64,000 bases of DNA from NCBI RefSeq assembly GCF_029962835.1, contig NC_080591.1, positions 41,919,501 through 41,983,500 on the forward strand. The letters run 5' to 3'. A model generated the notes under the pieces. It did not search any database. It had not been told where the DNA came from and saw only the letters and a program-made list of their open reading frames with translations. This document shows, piece by piece, positions 25,076 through 35,554 of the stretch. A program made the position numbers and the translations under genes. Within the stretch, counting starts at the first letter, position 1, and every line of letters begins with the position of its first letter. Origin of the DNA: Magnolia sinica (lineage: Eukaryota > Streptophyta > Magnoliopsida > Magnoliales > Magnoliaceae).

Positions 25076-25344
25076 CTCAGTGCAGACGCCGCACCAGATC
25101 CAACATTTGAGAGAAAATGGATGGACGATGGCAGCCACAAAACTAAACAAAAGGGAGGATAGAGAAACTTTTGAGCCTGGGAATGGGGTTTTTTTCCTAG
25201 GAGTGGAGGGAAATGAATCTTTTTGTGAGAGACGGAAAAGAAAAAGGCAGTGCGGTTTTTGCATTTTACCTGCTATGGTCTTGCTACAGTTTTAAACCGT
25301 AGCTAAAAACCCTCTAGACCGTAGCTATTGTACTATCTTTCATA

Positions 25345-25715
25345 GCCCCTCCACGTACACATGTTTGACGGCTTTTGAATGAACAATCTTGTCAAGGGCT
25401 TTGTGGGGTCCATCGTGATGCATTTGATATATCCACTATGTCCATTAATTTTGTAATTTTTTTATATGGAATTACCTCAAAATCTAGGCAAATTGAAGGT
25501 CCAATTGAACCACACCATCAATCAATGGTAGATATTAATCTCCACTATTTCCTGCTGTGGGGTCCACTTGAGCATTCGATCTACTTCCTTTTTTGGGCTC
25601 TTGCCCTAACATTCTCTTTTAAAACGGATAGACGTATTAGATGGATCACACACATTTTAATGCGCCTCGTAGAGTCCCTTATGGGCTATCCCAGGTTGTA
25701 TGAATGTGTGGAGGG
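25345..25715. repeat. Dispersed repeat inserted in the CACTA 3' subterminal region
   Basis: It interrupts the row of CTACGGTTT-type dyads, which stop near 25335 and resume at 25718. Its phrases ('ggggtccacttgagc', 'gggctcttgccctaac') are of the same style as the repeats at 3100 and 26140. Ends not defined. Confidence 0.4.
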
Positions 25716-26139
25716 ATTAGCTTTTAGCTACGGTTTGGGCATTTTTAGCTATAGTTTTAAGCCGTAGCAAATAGCTATGGTCTATATCCATAGCTAAAAA
25801 CCATCATAGTCCGTAGCCTTTGATCATTTTTTTGGTAGTGCGTTCTTAACGTGAAGCTTTTTGATGCAGTGTCTTGAACATATAAATCAACATGCTACAC
25901 AAGACACAGATTGTGTTTTTGGCACCATAAAATTTGACAACCAAAGGAGCAATCAACCATAGCACTTACATATATATATATATATACATATATACATATA
26001 TGTATGTATGTGGTGGGCCCCATGTGAGACCCACCGCAGACGTATATGTTACATCCAAACCGTCCATCCAAATGAGGCATATCCATATATCTGGTGGACC
26101 ACACTGCAAAAAATAGTGGAGAATTAAATGGTTACCATT

Positions 26140-26385
26140 AAAGCCCTTTTTGGTATCCCAGAAGTTTTGGATCAATATGAAATTTGTTTTTCCTCGTAAT
26201 TCAGGTCTTTGTGACCGTATGAATAGATTGGATGGAAAATAAATGTGATGGTGGGCCCTGTGAATTTTAAGCAGGGAAAATCATTATCTCCACTACTAAT
26301 TGTGGTAAGGTCCAGATGATCTTTCAATATGATTCATTTTTGTGGGTAATGCTCTAAAATGATCTTTAATAACAGATAAATGGTG
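26140..26385. repeat. Dispersed repeat, copy 2
   Basis: Counterpart of 3100-3375, here within the outermost solo LTR. Non-coding. Confidence 0.6.
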
Positions 26386-26409
26386 TAGATCGTCCCGCTA
26401 GGACGATCG

Positions 26410-26720
26410 GCCTACCTTGATGTATATGAGGACCATTGTTGTGGGCTACCTTCGTGTATATGAGGTCCGTTGTTGTGGCCCACTTGATGTATATGAGGCC
26501 CATTGGTGCGACCCGTGGATGTGGCCTACTTGATGTATATGAGGCCCATTGGTGCGGCCCATGTGACGTGGCCCACTTGATGTATATGAGGCCCATTGGT
26601 GCAGCCCATGTGATGTGGTCCACTTGATGTATATGAGGCCCATTAGTGCGGCCCATGTGATGTGGCCCGCTTTATGTATATGAGGCCCATTGTGATGTAT
26701 TTGAAGCTCATGGGTTGAGG
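26410..26720. repeat. Minisatellite, 46-bp unit (34-bp variant at the start)
   Basis: GTATATGAGG recurs at 26422, 26456, 26490, 26536, 26582, 26629 and 26675, spaced 34, 34, 46, 46, 47 and 46 bp. The minus-strand frame with repeating 'MGLIYIKWA' peptides is a product of the repeat. Confidence 0.85.
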
Positions 26721-26805
26721 CCTAATGTGATGTATATAAAGACGATGAGTGAGGCCCAACGAGACATATGTGAGGCCTTTGTGTGGGGCCGAATGTGATG
26801 TATAT

Positions 26806-26823
26806 GAGGTCCATTGCGATGTG
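26806..26823 (+). repeat. LINE target-site duplication, left copy
   Basis: GAGGTCCATTGCGATGTG here and GAGGTCTATTGCGATGTG at 48307-48324, one mismatch in 18. Confidence 0.85.
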
Positions 26824-26879
26824 AATCACACGTTAGCAGCTTCACCGGTTCCAAAAAAAGTGCTCACTGTGATTGAGAA

Positions 26880-27170
26880 GATGTTTGCTAATTTTTTCTA
26901 GGGTTACAAAGATGGGATGCATATGCTCCATTGGAAGAAGTGGAGTGTTATCGCCAGGACTAAGACTGAGGGTGGCCTCGATATCAGGAGATTAAGAGGA
27001 GTAATGTGCTCCCTTCACCTGAAACTGGCATGGGGCATCAGATACGAGTGGAAGGAAAGTCTTTGGGGCTGCTTTATTCGCTTGAAATACATGTTGAATT
27101 CTTCCGCCGTTCCCTCTCCCCACAGGTCTGCTCAAGGCTCCCCCCTCTAGAAGCTTTAACTACGGCTTTC
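26880..27170 (+). pseudogene. LINE reverse transcriptase C-terminal region
   Basis: The frame reads HWKKWSVIARTKTEGGLDIR followed by RLRGVMCSLHLKLAW. This is the conserved plant LINE block after the RT palm (pattern HW..W..IC.PK.EGGLG.R). A stop precedes it near 26899, and further stops follow at 27150-27225 before the LTR insertion. The reading continues in kind at 46753 with a typical LINE region (WLREF, DRSVWPLDPSGKFSVKTAW). Non-functional. Confidence 0.8.
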
Positions 27171-27706
27171 CCCCATCCTGAATGATTAAGTTCAGTTGTT
27201 AATTGGTAGTGGCTCCAGCAGTATGTGTAACACCCCATATCCTCGGTACTCGGTTATTACCATGAACTCCTACTGTATTGAACCACTCGCCTATACCCTA
27301 GTCAAAATCTAACCCATCGTATTCATCCTTCACCCTATTCACACTATACATTTTAGAAACAATCACTTCACCACTGCAATTAAGCATATGATCACTCACC
27401 CTACTAATAAATCTCATAAAGACTAAGAAGAAACCTTAAACCACTAACTAAAAACTTTTGTATGAAAAGATCAGACCGTCAAAAGGACACCATTTAGGCA
27501 CTTAAATCAAACCTCATGGCCACTGGAACATTAGATTTACCTTATTCCTGACATGATGACACAACATTTGTGTCCAAAATGAGTGCGCGGAGTGGATCTC
27601 CCACGAACATCCTATGGACCCCACCTTGGAAGTATGTGTGCACCATCTGTACGTGCACCCGCTTCACACCAGGACTGTGCATGCGGTTTTAACTGCACTG
27701 ACCCGA

Positions 27707-29119
27707 TGTAGACACTGAAAAATTGGCGCCCACGCTGATTAGTGTTTTTAATATGGGTGATTATGGATGTTGGAGTCGCCACTAGCCGAATAATCTCAGA
27801 ATCCCACAGTCGGCTAGAACTGCAGAATACATAAATAATCTGAAGACTTCCCTCCTTTAGATTGACTCCTGGTCTGCTATCCGGGATTATGGGTAAGGGA
27901 CCTCGGTTACAAAGGGAAAGTGTTAGGCACCCTCTCTGCTCGTACAAATGTACGGTCTCTACTTAGTATAGTAAAACAATCTCAAGGGATGATGTATGCT
28001 ATGGTCGAGATGAGACTAGGCACACACGTGGATTTCTGATGTAGTAAGATCCGAGACTTCAGCAAGCCACAGAGCATACGTCCAACGGCATGTCTAGAAG
28101 GTGGATGTAATGATGCTTATGTAAAAAGGTAAAGAAGAATGGACTAGATCATTTGGAATTTCTGATATGATAGGATCCGATGTATGACAAGTCACAGAGC
28201 ATACATTCACTAGAGATCTAGAGGAGCAGGGGGGTTGAGAAGGGAATAAATGTCATGGTGAATGCTTGTATGTAAAATGAATGGATCTTTGACTTGACTT
28301 TGAGTGAGCTAAGGTATGGATTGAACCATGATCAATCTAGGCTAGATTTATGGATTGGAAAGGTTGAGAGGAAGGCTAAGGGGTGGCTGGAAATTTTGGA
28401 TTGTTGAAGGTTTGGGAGCTCCTTCCCTTTCCTTCACTCTCTTCCTCACTCTCTCCCTTTCTTTCTCACTTAGCCATGGAAATGTGAAGTGGCTTGTTGG
28501 GGATGGATCAAATGAGAAGAGGAGAGGGCTATTTATAGCCTTCTCCAATGGCATTGTTGTAAATAAGGGGTAGGTAAGGGTTAAAATTAGGAAATAGAGG
28601 ATTGTGATTGGCTAGGGGGAGAGGAGTGCCATGTGGCACATTCTCATTGGCTTTGGGGGCTGGTAAAATGGTAAATAGTGAAGATAGGGAGGGTAAATAC
28701 TAGAGAAAGTTGACTTTTGGACGCTAGGACAGCTGTACACACGCAAGCCGCATGTGGCGGCACTCCAAGTACCGCCGGCGGTAGTCTGACTACCGCCCGA
28801 GCTCTGTTCGGGCCGGGTTCGAGCATGCGGGCTTTGTCTGATGTGTTGGTTCAAACGGTGGCTTCCTTCTAGGGTTTTATTACTCGGTCAGGTTGGCTGG
28901 GGCTCGAGTAATGGGTTCTAATCATGGTATAAGGTATAGGCGGGGGCTGTGTGTGGATTGAACGTTTGGATCAAGGTTTTGGGTCTCAGTTTGGAAGTTT
29001 TGAGGTTTTTGTGGTAGGGTTAAGTTTAGGCTAGGATTAGGGTTTGGTTTAAGGTGTGATCATAGTTCCTGGCCTGTCTTAGCCTTTTTTAAGGTGTTAT
29101 CCTGGGTGGGGTATCTATA
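27707..29119 (-). repeat. Tat-like element, 3' LTR (1413 bp)
   Basis: Starts TGTAGACACTG; the inner end reads GTATCTATA where the other LTR has GTGTCTACA, so the inner CA has become TA. It aligns throughout with 41694-43109. Confidence 0.92.
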
Positions 29120-29134
29120 AATGCCCCTCTTTGG
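29120..29134 (-). promoter_or_regulatory. Polypurine tract of Tat-like element
   Basis: The minus strand reads AAAGAGGGGCA directly before the 3' LTR. Confidence 0.65.
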
Positions 29135-30367
29135 CCGAGGTTGTGAGCAACCGAAGGCCAAAGTAAGTGGACACCCGACCCTTTTGGTAAAAAATGATAG
29201 TGATTCGAATCTGTTGCCTACCATTGTATCATTGTTAGTTGACTATTTGGAAAAAGATGACTTGCACATATCACGAGGGTTGAGAAAAATGTTGTGATTG
29301 TCCCCTGCGCATTCGTCGCAGCTTACGGGTCACCAATCACAACCCTTTCATATCAGATTGTTAATAGCATTGGAGGGTAAGTCTGAAAGGTAGGGCCTCT
29401 GCGCGTTGGTGTGGCTTTATGAGGATTCCCGTATTGTTTGGTCTGTCGTGTCCTTTGCTACGTAATCACCCTAGGAGTATTTGGTCTGTTTGATTGTCAA
29501 AGTGGTTAGCTGCCCTGTGCGTTGGTGCGGCCTTACGGGGAACTCACTATGCCGACTTAGACTTAATCAAAATTTCTAAACATCCCGGACTAGATATGTG
29601 AAGGTAATCCTTTGTCATGTAGTTTGCTGATTCTGATACTTTGGTTACAATAGATTGTTGTCACTTTGAGTTTCGATTATTCTTCCCAGAGATAGATCCA
29701 TTCACTTCTACTGGCATTCGTAAAACTGTCCAGATACAGGGATCGGGCTGGTCATACATGTATCATGTACGGATTTGATCATCTTCCGAGGAAACCGGGA
29801 GAGATTTAATCTGATTTAGTTGTTTGCACTGACCGCAACTGGAGAATATGGAAGATTCCTCAGTGTACTGCGTGCCGCGTGTGTTTTTTTAAAAATTTTG
29901 TTGGAAAGCTATTCCCTTTGGACCTAGATTCCTTGGGAATTTTGTTTGAAAATATATTTTTTGGATAATATCTGTTCGACTTCGCGGGTGGGCGTCATCG
30001 TCCAGTTTTTATTTGCTGAAGATTCAGATGGCCTCCACTAATAAATTAATGGGGCTGCTAGTTTTAAAAGGATTATCCTTTCTTTGAGGTTTTACACCCT
30101 GGGGATTTACTTTATTTCTATTTTTATTTATTTATTATTATTTTATTTTACTTTATTTTTTTATTTTTTTATGAGATTTTTGATTTCTCGTGAGAATTTG
30201 AATTTATCACGAGATTTTGTGAAGAATCTTTTATTATATATGTTTTTGCTATATATATATGTATATATTTATTTTTTATTTTATTATTTATTTATTATTA
30301 TTATTTTTTCCTGGTTTTTATCCACTGGTCCAAAGGGAGGACCGGTTAATGCAAATAGGCATGGGGG
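29135..30367. other. Tat-like element, non-coding between 3' LTR and extra ORF
   Basis: No coding signal on either strand. An AT-rich, TATATAT-containing stretch at 30230-30300 lies just upstream of the plus-strand extra ORF and could hold its promoter, which is a guess. Confidence 0.5.
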
Positions 30368-32499
30368 ATGGATGGTTTGGATGGTTTTGTTTGCTCGATG
30401 ATGGCGACTGATGGTTTGATTGATAGAGGGATGGTTATGGGTGGTGAGGATGGCTCGATGATGGTGACTGATGGTTTGATTGATGGAGAGATGGTTATGG
30501 GTGGTTTAAATAGTAGTACGACGATGATGGACGGTGCGGATGTGGCGGATCAGGCCTGGATTGGTGGCGGGTCCCATCTCAGCGGTTTAGGTGGCTTGGA
30601 TTTGACAGGTGATGGACTTCTTGTGGATGGCCTGAGTTAGATCTTTGGTGAGGATTTCGAGGCAGTGATGGGACAGTCGGCTTCTGTCGGGCTCCAGGGT
30701 ACAGATCTTGTCAGCTACTGGGATGCACCAGGCGTTGTAGCTCCCGGGGCTTGTTCATTTTAGACTGCTCCTGAGGTAGCGATCGTTGGTGGCTCGGGCC
30801 CATCTGTTGCAGCTTTTCAGGACACTTTACGGGATGCGATAGGCAAGGCTGGCTTCTTCCATCATCATGAGATAGACCTGTTAGATGATGGAATGCCTAT
30901 CTTTGACGATTCTCCTGTGGACCCAGGGCTTCAGATTGTAGCGGGAATGCTTGTTTAGACCTACCGTTTACAGCCACGCGACACCTGTTCTGAGAGGTTG
31001 CATATCTGGATCGAGAGCCTGACCCAGTCGGAGATTTTTGAGTTAAGCTCCCTGGGCATTCGAGAGGTTCTTCACTTCCACCGGATTCGCCTAGATTGGC
31101 GATTATTGAGTGCAGCTTTGTACGATTTGGTTCCCTCTCTGAATCTGTTTTCCTTCAATGATCTGGAGCTGGGCCCATCATTGGAGGAGTTCTCACGTTT
31201 GTCTGGGCTTCCCCTGACCTGGGAGCCTTATGTTCCCTCGTCCGAGCCGGTCCGTTCTACTGATCTGATTTCCCTGTTTGGATTTCTTACTGCTCTCCCT
31301 ACTACGGAGGGTGGGGCCGGTGAGCTTACGTTCAAGGTCTTGTATGATCGCTGTTCTACTGCCCGAGAAGGTCATAGGTCGGATCGCCAGCTCCAGTGCT
31401 TGAATGCACTGATATTTTGTGTCTTAGCTAAGTTGCTTTTCTCAGGGTGGAGACAGTCATCGTTGGCAATTTTGCTGGATGTCTTCTGCCGTGTCTTACA
31501 TTGTAGGAGCATTACTTCTGTGGTGTTGGCAGAGCTCTTCTTGGGGCTGATCGAGTGATCTCTTGGACATACGCATATCCTCCGGGGTTGCTGCTCATTC
31601 CTTCAGGTATTCTTTGCTCTGCTCCTTTCTTTTCCTTCATTTTTTACTTGCAATTTGAGCTTGATTTATTCCTCTCTCAGGTGTGGTTATGGGAACACCT
31701 GTACATGACCCCTATGCTTGTGTGACCTGATTCCCGCGATGATGTGCTATCTTTGTTGCTTGATGGCCTTCCCCTCGGCGCTGAGGTCATTGAGTCGTTG
31801 CACCGCCGCATGCTTTCTCAGCTTTGAGGGTGGGAGATTAGCTGGGAGTCTACCTGGCTCTGTCGCTCGCCATTGATTTGCAGCGCAGCTCGCACTCCTT
31901 TGCTGCTGCTAGGTCTTCGGGGATACTTCTCTTACCATCTAGTACGATTCCTTCATCAGTTTGGTTTCTGGCAGGATATTCCGGAGTTCGCCTTCTCTGG
32001 ATTTGGGCATGCCCTTCTTCCTTTTGATTTGATTGCCTTGTATAGACGAGTCTGGATTTCCTGGCAGGGCTCTTTGGATGCGACAACTCTGGATTTCAAG
32101 TCTTGGGCCACTCCTCTAGCAACAGTACCATATCAGCGATGGGTGACAGAGCAGTCACTTTATTGACAGGTCCCTGGCTGGCATTTGGCAGACGAGGCTG
32201 CTGATCAGGACATGGTGGGTTATACTGCTTCATCCTCTTTATGTGTCGTTGACTCGTTCGAGGCTTTTGAGGAGTGACCCTTCATTGATCCTTCCTTCTT
32301 GCTGGCCACACATGGTCACCTGATCAGCGAGATTGCTGTCCTTTATCATGCATGTGAAGACATGGCTCGTCCGCTGGCTGTGGGGCGATGGTATGATGAG
32401 AGTGTGTTTGCAGCGCATTGTCTGGATAGGGATGAGATCTTTTACCTACGCATTGAGATAGAGAGGCTTAGGCAGAGATTATCGACGTATGAGGGATAG
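30368..32499 (+). pseudogene. Antisense extra ORF of Tat-like element (DUF7745/plant-mobile-domain type), with intron
   Basis: One reading frame can be followed from ATG at 30368 to TAG at 32497-32499 if a 74-bp GT-AG intron (31607-31680) is removed: 686 codons. Eight in-frame stops break it, at 30638, 30761, 30956, 31556, 31723, 31825, 32164 and 32275. The N-terminal part is rich in G, D and M with repeats (MVMGG, TDGLID). The middle (30998-31558) reads SFNDLELGPSLEEFSRLSGL and the part after the intron has VWLWEHL and LLLLGLRGYFSYHLVRFL. This pattern resembles the plant DUF7745/plant mobile domain proteins. Such extra ORFs, opposite to pol, are known from Tat-lineage elements. The role is unknown. 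Confidence 0.65.
31607..31680 (+). other. Predicted intron in the antisense extra ORF
   Basis: It has GT at 31607, a pyrimidine-rich 3' part and CAG at 31678-31680. Its 74 bp is not a multiple of three, yet the frames before and after it join in phase across homologous-looking protein. Transcript data are not available. Confidence 0.55.
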
Positions 32500-33992
32500 G
32501 AGCTCTCCTGTGATCCTTGGTTGTGATTGACTGCTTATTTTGTATACATGCATAGTTTTATTTTTGGAATTAAAAGGAAAGAAAAAGCAGTATAAATGTT
32601 TCTAAAGGAAAGAAAGATTTTGTTTTGTGCCAATTCATTGGTGTTTGGATTTATGCTTTGGATGATTGGGATCAAAACTTTGGGCTCAGCCCACGTTGTG
32701 CGCAGTAGTCTAGATCGTGTTCTTAGAGTCTTGGTTCCCTGAGAGGGTGTCGGGGATTACATTCTGTGAATTTGAACAGAGTTTGGTAGAGTACTGATCC
32801 GAAGTTGTTCTTCCCTTGTATCTTGTTGCAGCGCCTGCTACCTTGGCTTTTTCTGTACTTGCACTTTATTATATATATATATTTATTTATTTATTTCCTG
32901 CCATTTTACTCGCAGCACCTTTTCAGGTTTTCAATACGTTCGGCTCTTCCCGTCATTTTTGCCCATATCGTCCTTTTGGATTTTCACTATGTCCCGGGTT
33001 TTTGATCTTGCCTGCCCCTTGGCAGCTGTGCTATTTTTACTCTTGGCGCCCTTTTAGGTTTTCACTAAGTCCGCTACATGCCCGCTGTTTTTACTCGAGC
33101 CGCCCTTTCGGGTTTTCAACTCGCCCCTTTTGCTTAGACATGGCTTTCTCTCTTCTCTTTTTAAAAAATTTTTTTTTTTTGGAGTGCCGAGAGTGATGGA
33201 TGGACTTCCTTCATGGTCGGCCAACTGGTTACCTTCCTGCCTTTGTCTTTGAGTACAATCGTAAGTTGCTTTTTGGGTGGATGTGGGATGGACTTCCTCT
33301 CTTTCATTCTTTTTGAGGTTTTCTTCTTTTTTGGAATTTTCTTCTTTTTGCTTTCTCCATTTTTTTTTGTTTTGGTTTTCTCTTTCTTCTTTTATTTTCT
33401 TTTTTTTTGGTTCTCTTCTTTTTGTGGGAGAAATGGCAGGTGTTTCTTGATGGGAGAGGTGGTGGATAAATACATATTTTTTGGTTTTTGGTGGGAAATG
33501 TGATGGGCGCAGCTTTGCGATTGTAATCATTAACAGGGTCAGGTATGGTTACCCATAATAGATTTTCACATTATTGGCGTTGATGGGCTTAGGAAGATCT
33601 TCTCCTTTTAGACTGGTGAGCCGAAGAGCACCTCCCGGGAGTACTTCTCGAATAATCAGTGGTCCGTCTCATGACGGTTTGAATTTTCCTCTGGAATTTG
33701 GTAAGTGAGGCGGTAGGATGCGCTTCATGACCATATCACCCACTTTGAAGCTTCTCTTGAGGACCCTCTTGTTGTAGGCTCAGGCGATCCTCCTTTGATA
33801 ACATTGGGAGTGGCTTAGCGCCCGCATGCACTTTTCATCTACCAGGTGCAGTTGATCATACCTTGCTTGTTGCCACTCATCTTCCTCGACTTCGCTTTCC
33901 AGCAGTATTCACAGTGATGGGATTTCAATTTTGACTCGTAGTACCGCCTCCATTCCGTAGGTCAGCTCATACGGAGTGGCGCCTGTAGCAGA
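32500..33992. other. Tat-like element, between extra ORF and integrase
   Basis: No complete gene. 33160-33430 is T-rich with TTCTTTT runs, purine-rich on the pol strand. Integrase C-terminal sequence in broken frames probably occupies 33540-33992, as minus-strand fragments there fit the end of pol. Confidence 0.5.
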
Positions 33993-34643
33993 TCATACAG
34001 ACATTCGATAGGCCCAAAGTGCGTAAGGAAGCATTTCCGACCAATCGCGATATGTTTTCACCATTTTCTCTAGTATGAGGATGATATTTTTGTTTGCAGC
34101 TTCGACCCCACCATTCATTTGAGGACGGTAGGGGCTTGACCGATGGCGTTGAATCTTGAACTTGTCGAGGAAATTGCCTATCCTTTTATTGATGAACAGA
34201 GTTCCATTGTCAGTGATGAAGGCCTGAGGGACCCCATAACGGCTAATGATGTTGTTCTTCATAAACTTGACCACATGAGATGCTGCGATGGTAGTGTAGG
34301 ATGCTACCTCTATCCATTTGGTGAAGTAATCTACTGCCACTATGATGTACTCATGCCCATTTGAAGCTTTGGGACTAATCTTGCCGATGATATCCAGCCC
34401 CCATACAGAGAAGGGCCATGGTGCCGTCAAGCTGTAGAGTTCGGAAGCAGGTGCACGGATCTCGTTTGCATGCTCTTGACATTTGAAGCACTTCTTAACA
34501 TGCTTGCAGCAATCTGTCTCCATTGTGAGCCAGTAGTAGCTGAGTCGTACGATCTTCTTTGCCATCATATGTCCGTTCATGTGTGGGCCACATAGTCCTT
34601 CATGGATTTCAAACATGATTTGCGTTGCTTCTGTCTCATCCAC
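33993..34643 (-). CDS. Tat-like element integrase (segment of pol)
   Basis: This open segment of 216 codons has the N-terminal HHCC zinc finger (H in HEGLCGPH, then CFKCQ). The catalytic core shows the D-D-E triad: GLDIIG, FITDNGTLF and NGGVEAANK. All three acidic residues are present. The segment ends MLPYALWAYRMSV at a stop, where the family normally continues to the C-terminal domain. Integrase inserts the element DNA into the host chromosome. It is a part of a larger polyprotein, and the frame is closed by stops on both sides, so this is not a gene on its own. Confidence 0.85.
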   Translation of the reverse strand: MDETEATQIMFEIHEGLCGPHMNGHMMAKKIVRLSYYWLTMETDCCKHVKKCFKCQEHANEIRAPASELYSLTAPWPFSVWGLDIIGKISPKASNGHEYIIVAVDYFTKWIEVASYTTIAASHVVKFMKNNIISRYGVPQAFITDNGTLFINKRIGNFLDKFKIQRHRSSPYRPQMNGGVEAANKNIILILEKMVKTYRDWSEMLPYALWAYRMSV

Positions 34644-34670
34644 ACAACGGAGAAGGAATTGGTTGAAGGA

Positions 34671-35554
34671 TCACTTGTAGAGGATTCCCCCAGTGATCAC
34701 GAATTGTGCCGCTAACCGTTGGATAGTGTGACGATCGGTCAGTGTTGCTCCTTTCGGATACTTCTGATGTTCGAGATATTCTTTAATATCTGTGTACCAT
34801 AGCCGATCATTTGAGGGACGTTCTGCTTTGTTGATCTCTAGGTAGAACGCGGGTTCCTCCTGGAGTTCGACGGTGAGTTCCCATTCCGCAACTGCTTTTG
34901 GGATCTCCATCATTGAGGCAAGAGTAGCCAGAGCGTCTGCAAATTGATTCTTAACTTGGGGCATGTAGGAGAATGTGATTTCGTCGAATTCCTCAATTAA
35001 AATTTCCCGGTAGGCATGATATGGGATCAGCTTTTCATCTTTCGTCTTCCAATCGCCATTTATCTGATTGATGATAAGTTGTGAATCTCCAAAGACTTAC
35101 AACTTTTTTATGTTGAGGATGATGGCTTCCCTTAGACCTGCGATGCATGCTTCATATTCAGCCACGTTGTTAGTGCCTTAGAATGCCAGCCTCCTGGATA
35201 TGGGATTGACACGTCATCGGGAGAGTAGAGTATGGCTCCTACTCCACTTCCCTTCGAATTTGTGGCTCCATCAAAGAAGAGCGTCCACTCTCCAACCTTC
35301 CTTTCTTCTTCCTCGATCAGGAGGACGTCCTCGTCAGGGAAGAAGGTCTTCAATGGTTGATAGTCGGGCAGAGAGTGCGCTATTAGATGATCGACCACTG
35401 CTTGCCCCTTGATTACCTTCTGGGTGACATAAGTGATGTCAAACTCAGAAAGAAGTAATTTCCATTTTGCGATCCTCCGCGTTAGTGCTGGCTTTTCGAA
35501 CAAGTACTTCAATGAGTCCATGCGAGCGAGCAGAAGGATTGGGTGAGCGATCAT
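34671..35554 (-). pseudogene. Tat-like element second RNase H (archaeal-type) and linker
   Basis: 35132-35554 begins with ARMDSLKYLFEKPALTRRIA and KWKLLLSEFDI, the end of the RT-linked RNase H, then enters a second RNase H at WTLFFDGATNSKGSG. Its catalytic positions can be followed as FFDGA, EYEAC, FGDSQL and NQFADALATLASM (34900-35340). One stop interrupts it just before the FGDSQL segment, near 35098. A second, archaeal-type RNase H is characteristic of Tat-lineage gypsy elements. Confidence 0.75.

Larger units (their letters stand above)
19632..25840. mobile_element. CACTA (En/Spm) transposon, 6209 bp, apparently non-autonomous
   Basis: It starts CACTACCAGAAAA and ends TTTTTTTGGTAGTG, flanked by the 3-bp duplication CGT (19629-19631 and 25841-25843). 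The empty site is visible in the other LTR near 10672-10690. Subterminal regions (19660-19960, 25270-25340, 25715-25820) are packed with dyads such as CTACGGATT and AATCCGTAG, the usual transposase-binding sites of this superfamily. I see no transposase; the open frames inside are all under 130 codons. Tandem repeats lie at 20069-20135 and 25005-25072. Orientation cannot be set without a transposase. Confidence 0.92.
8853..25970 (-). mobile_element. Copia element 1, full length with CACTA in its 5' LTR
   Basis: It is bounded by TG (8853) and CA (25970) and flanked by TATAT at 8848-8852 and 25971-25975. Long terminal repeats lie at 8853-10830 and 17814-25970; the right one is interrupted. Between them, read on the minus strand, come a primer-binding site, gag, protease, integrase, reverse transcriptase, RNase H, an extra ORF and a polypurine tract. 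The order PR-INT-RT-RNH defines Ty1/copia. The long LTRs and a downstream extra ORF suggest a SIRE/Maximus-like lineage, but I cannot confirm this. Coding frames are broken, so the element is dead. Confidence 0.9.
17814..25970 (-). repeat. Copia element 1, 5' LTR, interrupted by CACTA
   Basis: It starts TGAAAAGGCC (17814) and ends TTACA (25970). Without the CACTA element and its duplicated 3 bp it is about 1945 bp, close to the 1978 bp of the 3' LTR. The uninterrupted order is shown by the 3' LTR near 10670-10690. Confidence 0.9.

Noticed and set aside
24878..25264. Serine-leucine-rich frame of 128 codons
   Set aside because: Produced by the (GA)n microsatellite; no domain before or after it.
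26366..26656. 96-codon frame with HIHQ and MGLIYIKWA repeats
   Set aside because: A reading of the 46-bp minisatellite.
33054..33530. Lysine- and glutamate-rich minus-strand frame of 158 codons
   Set aside because: Reading of the T-rich tract; no integrase or other motif.
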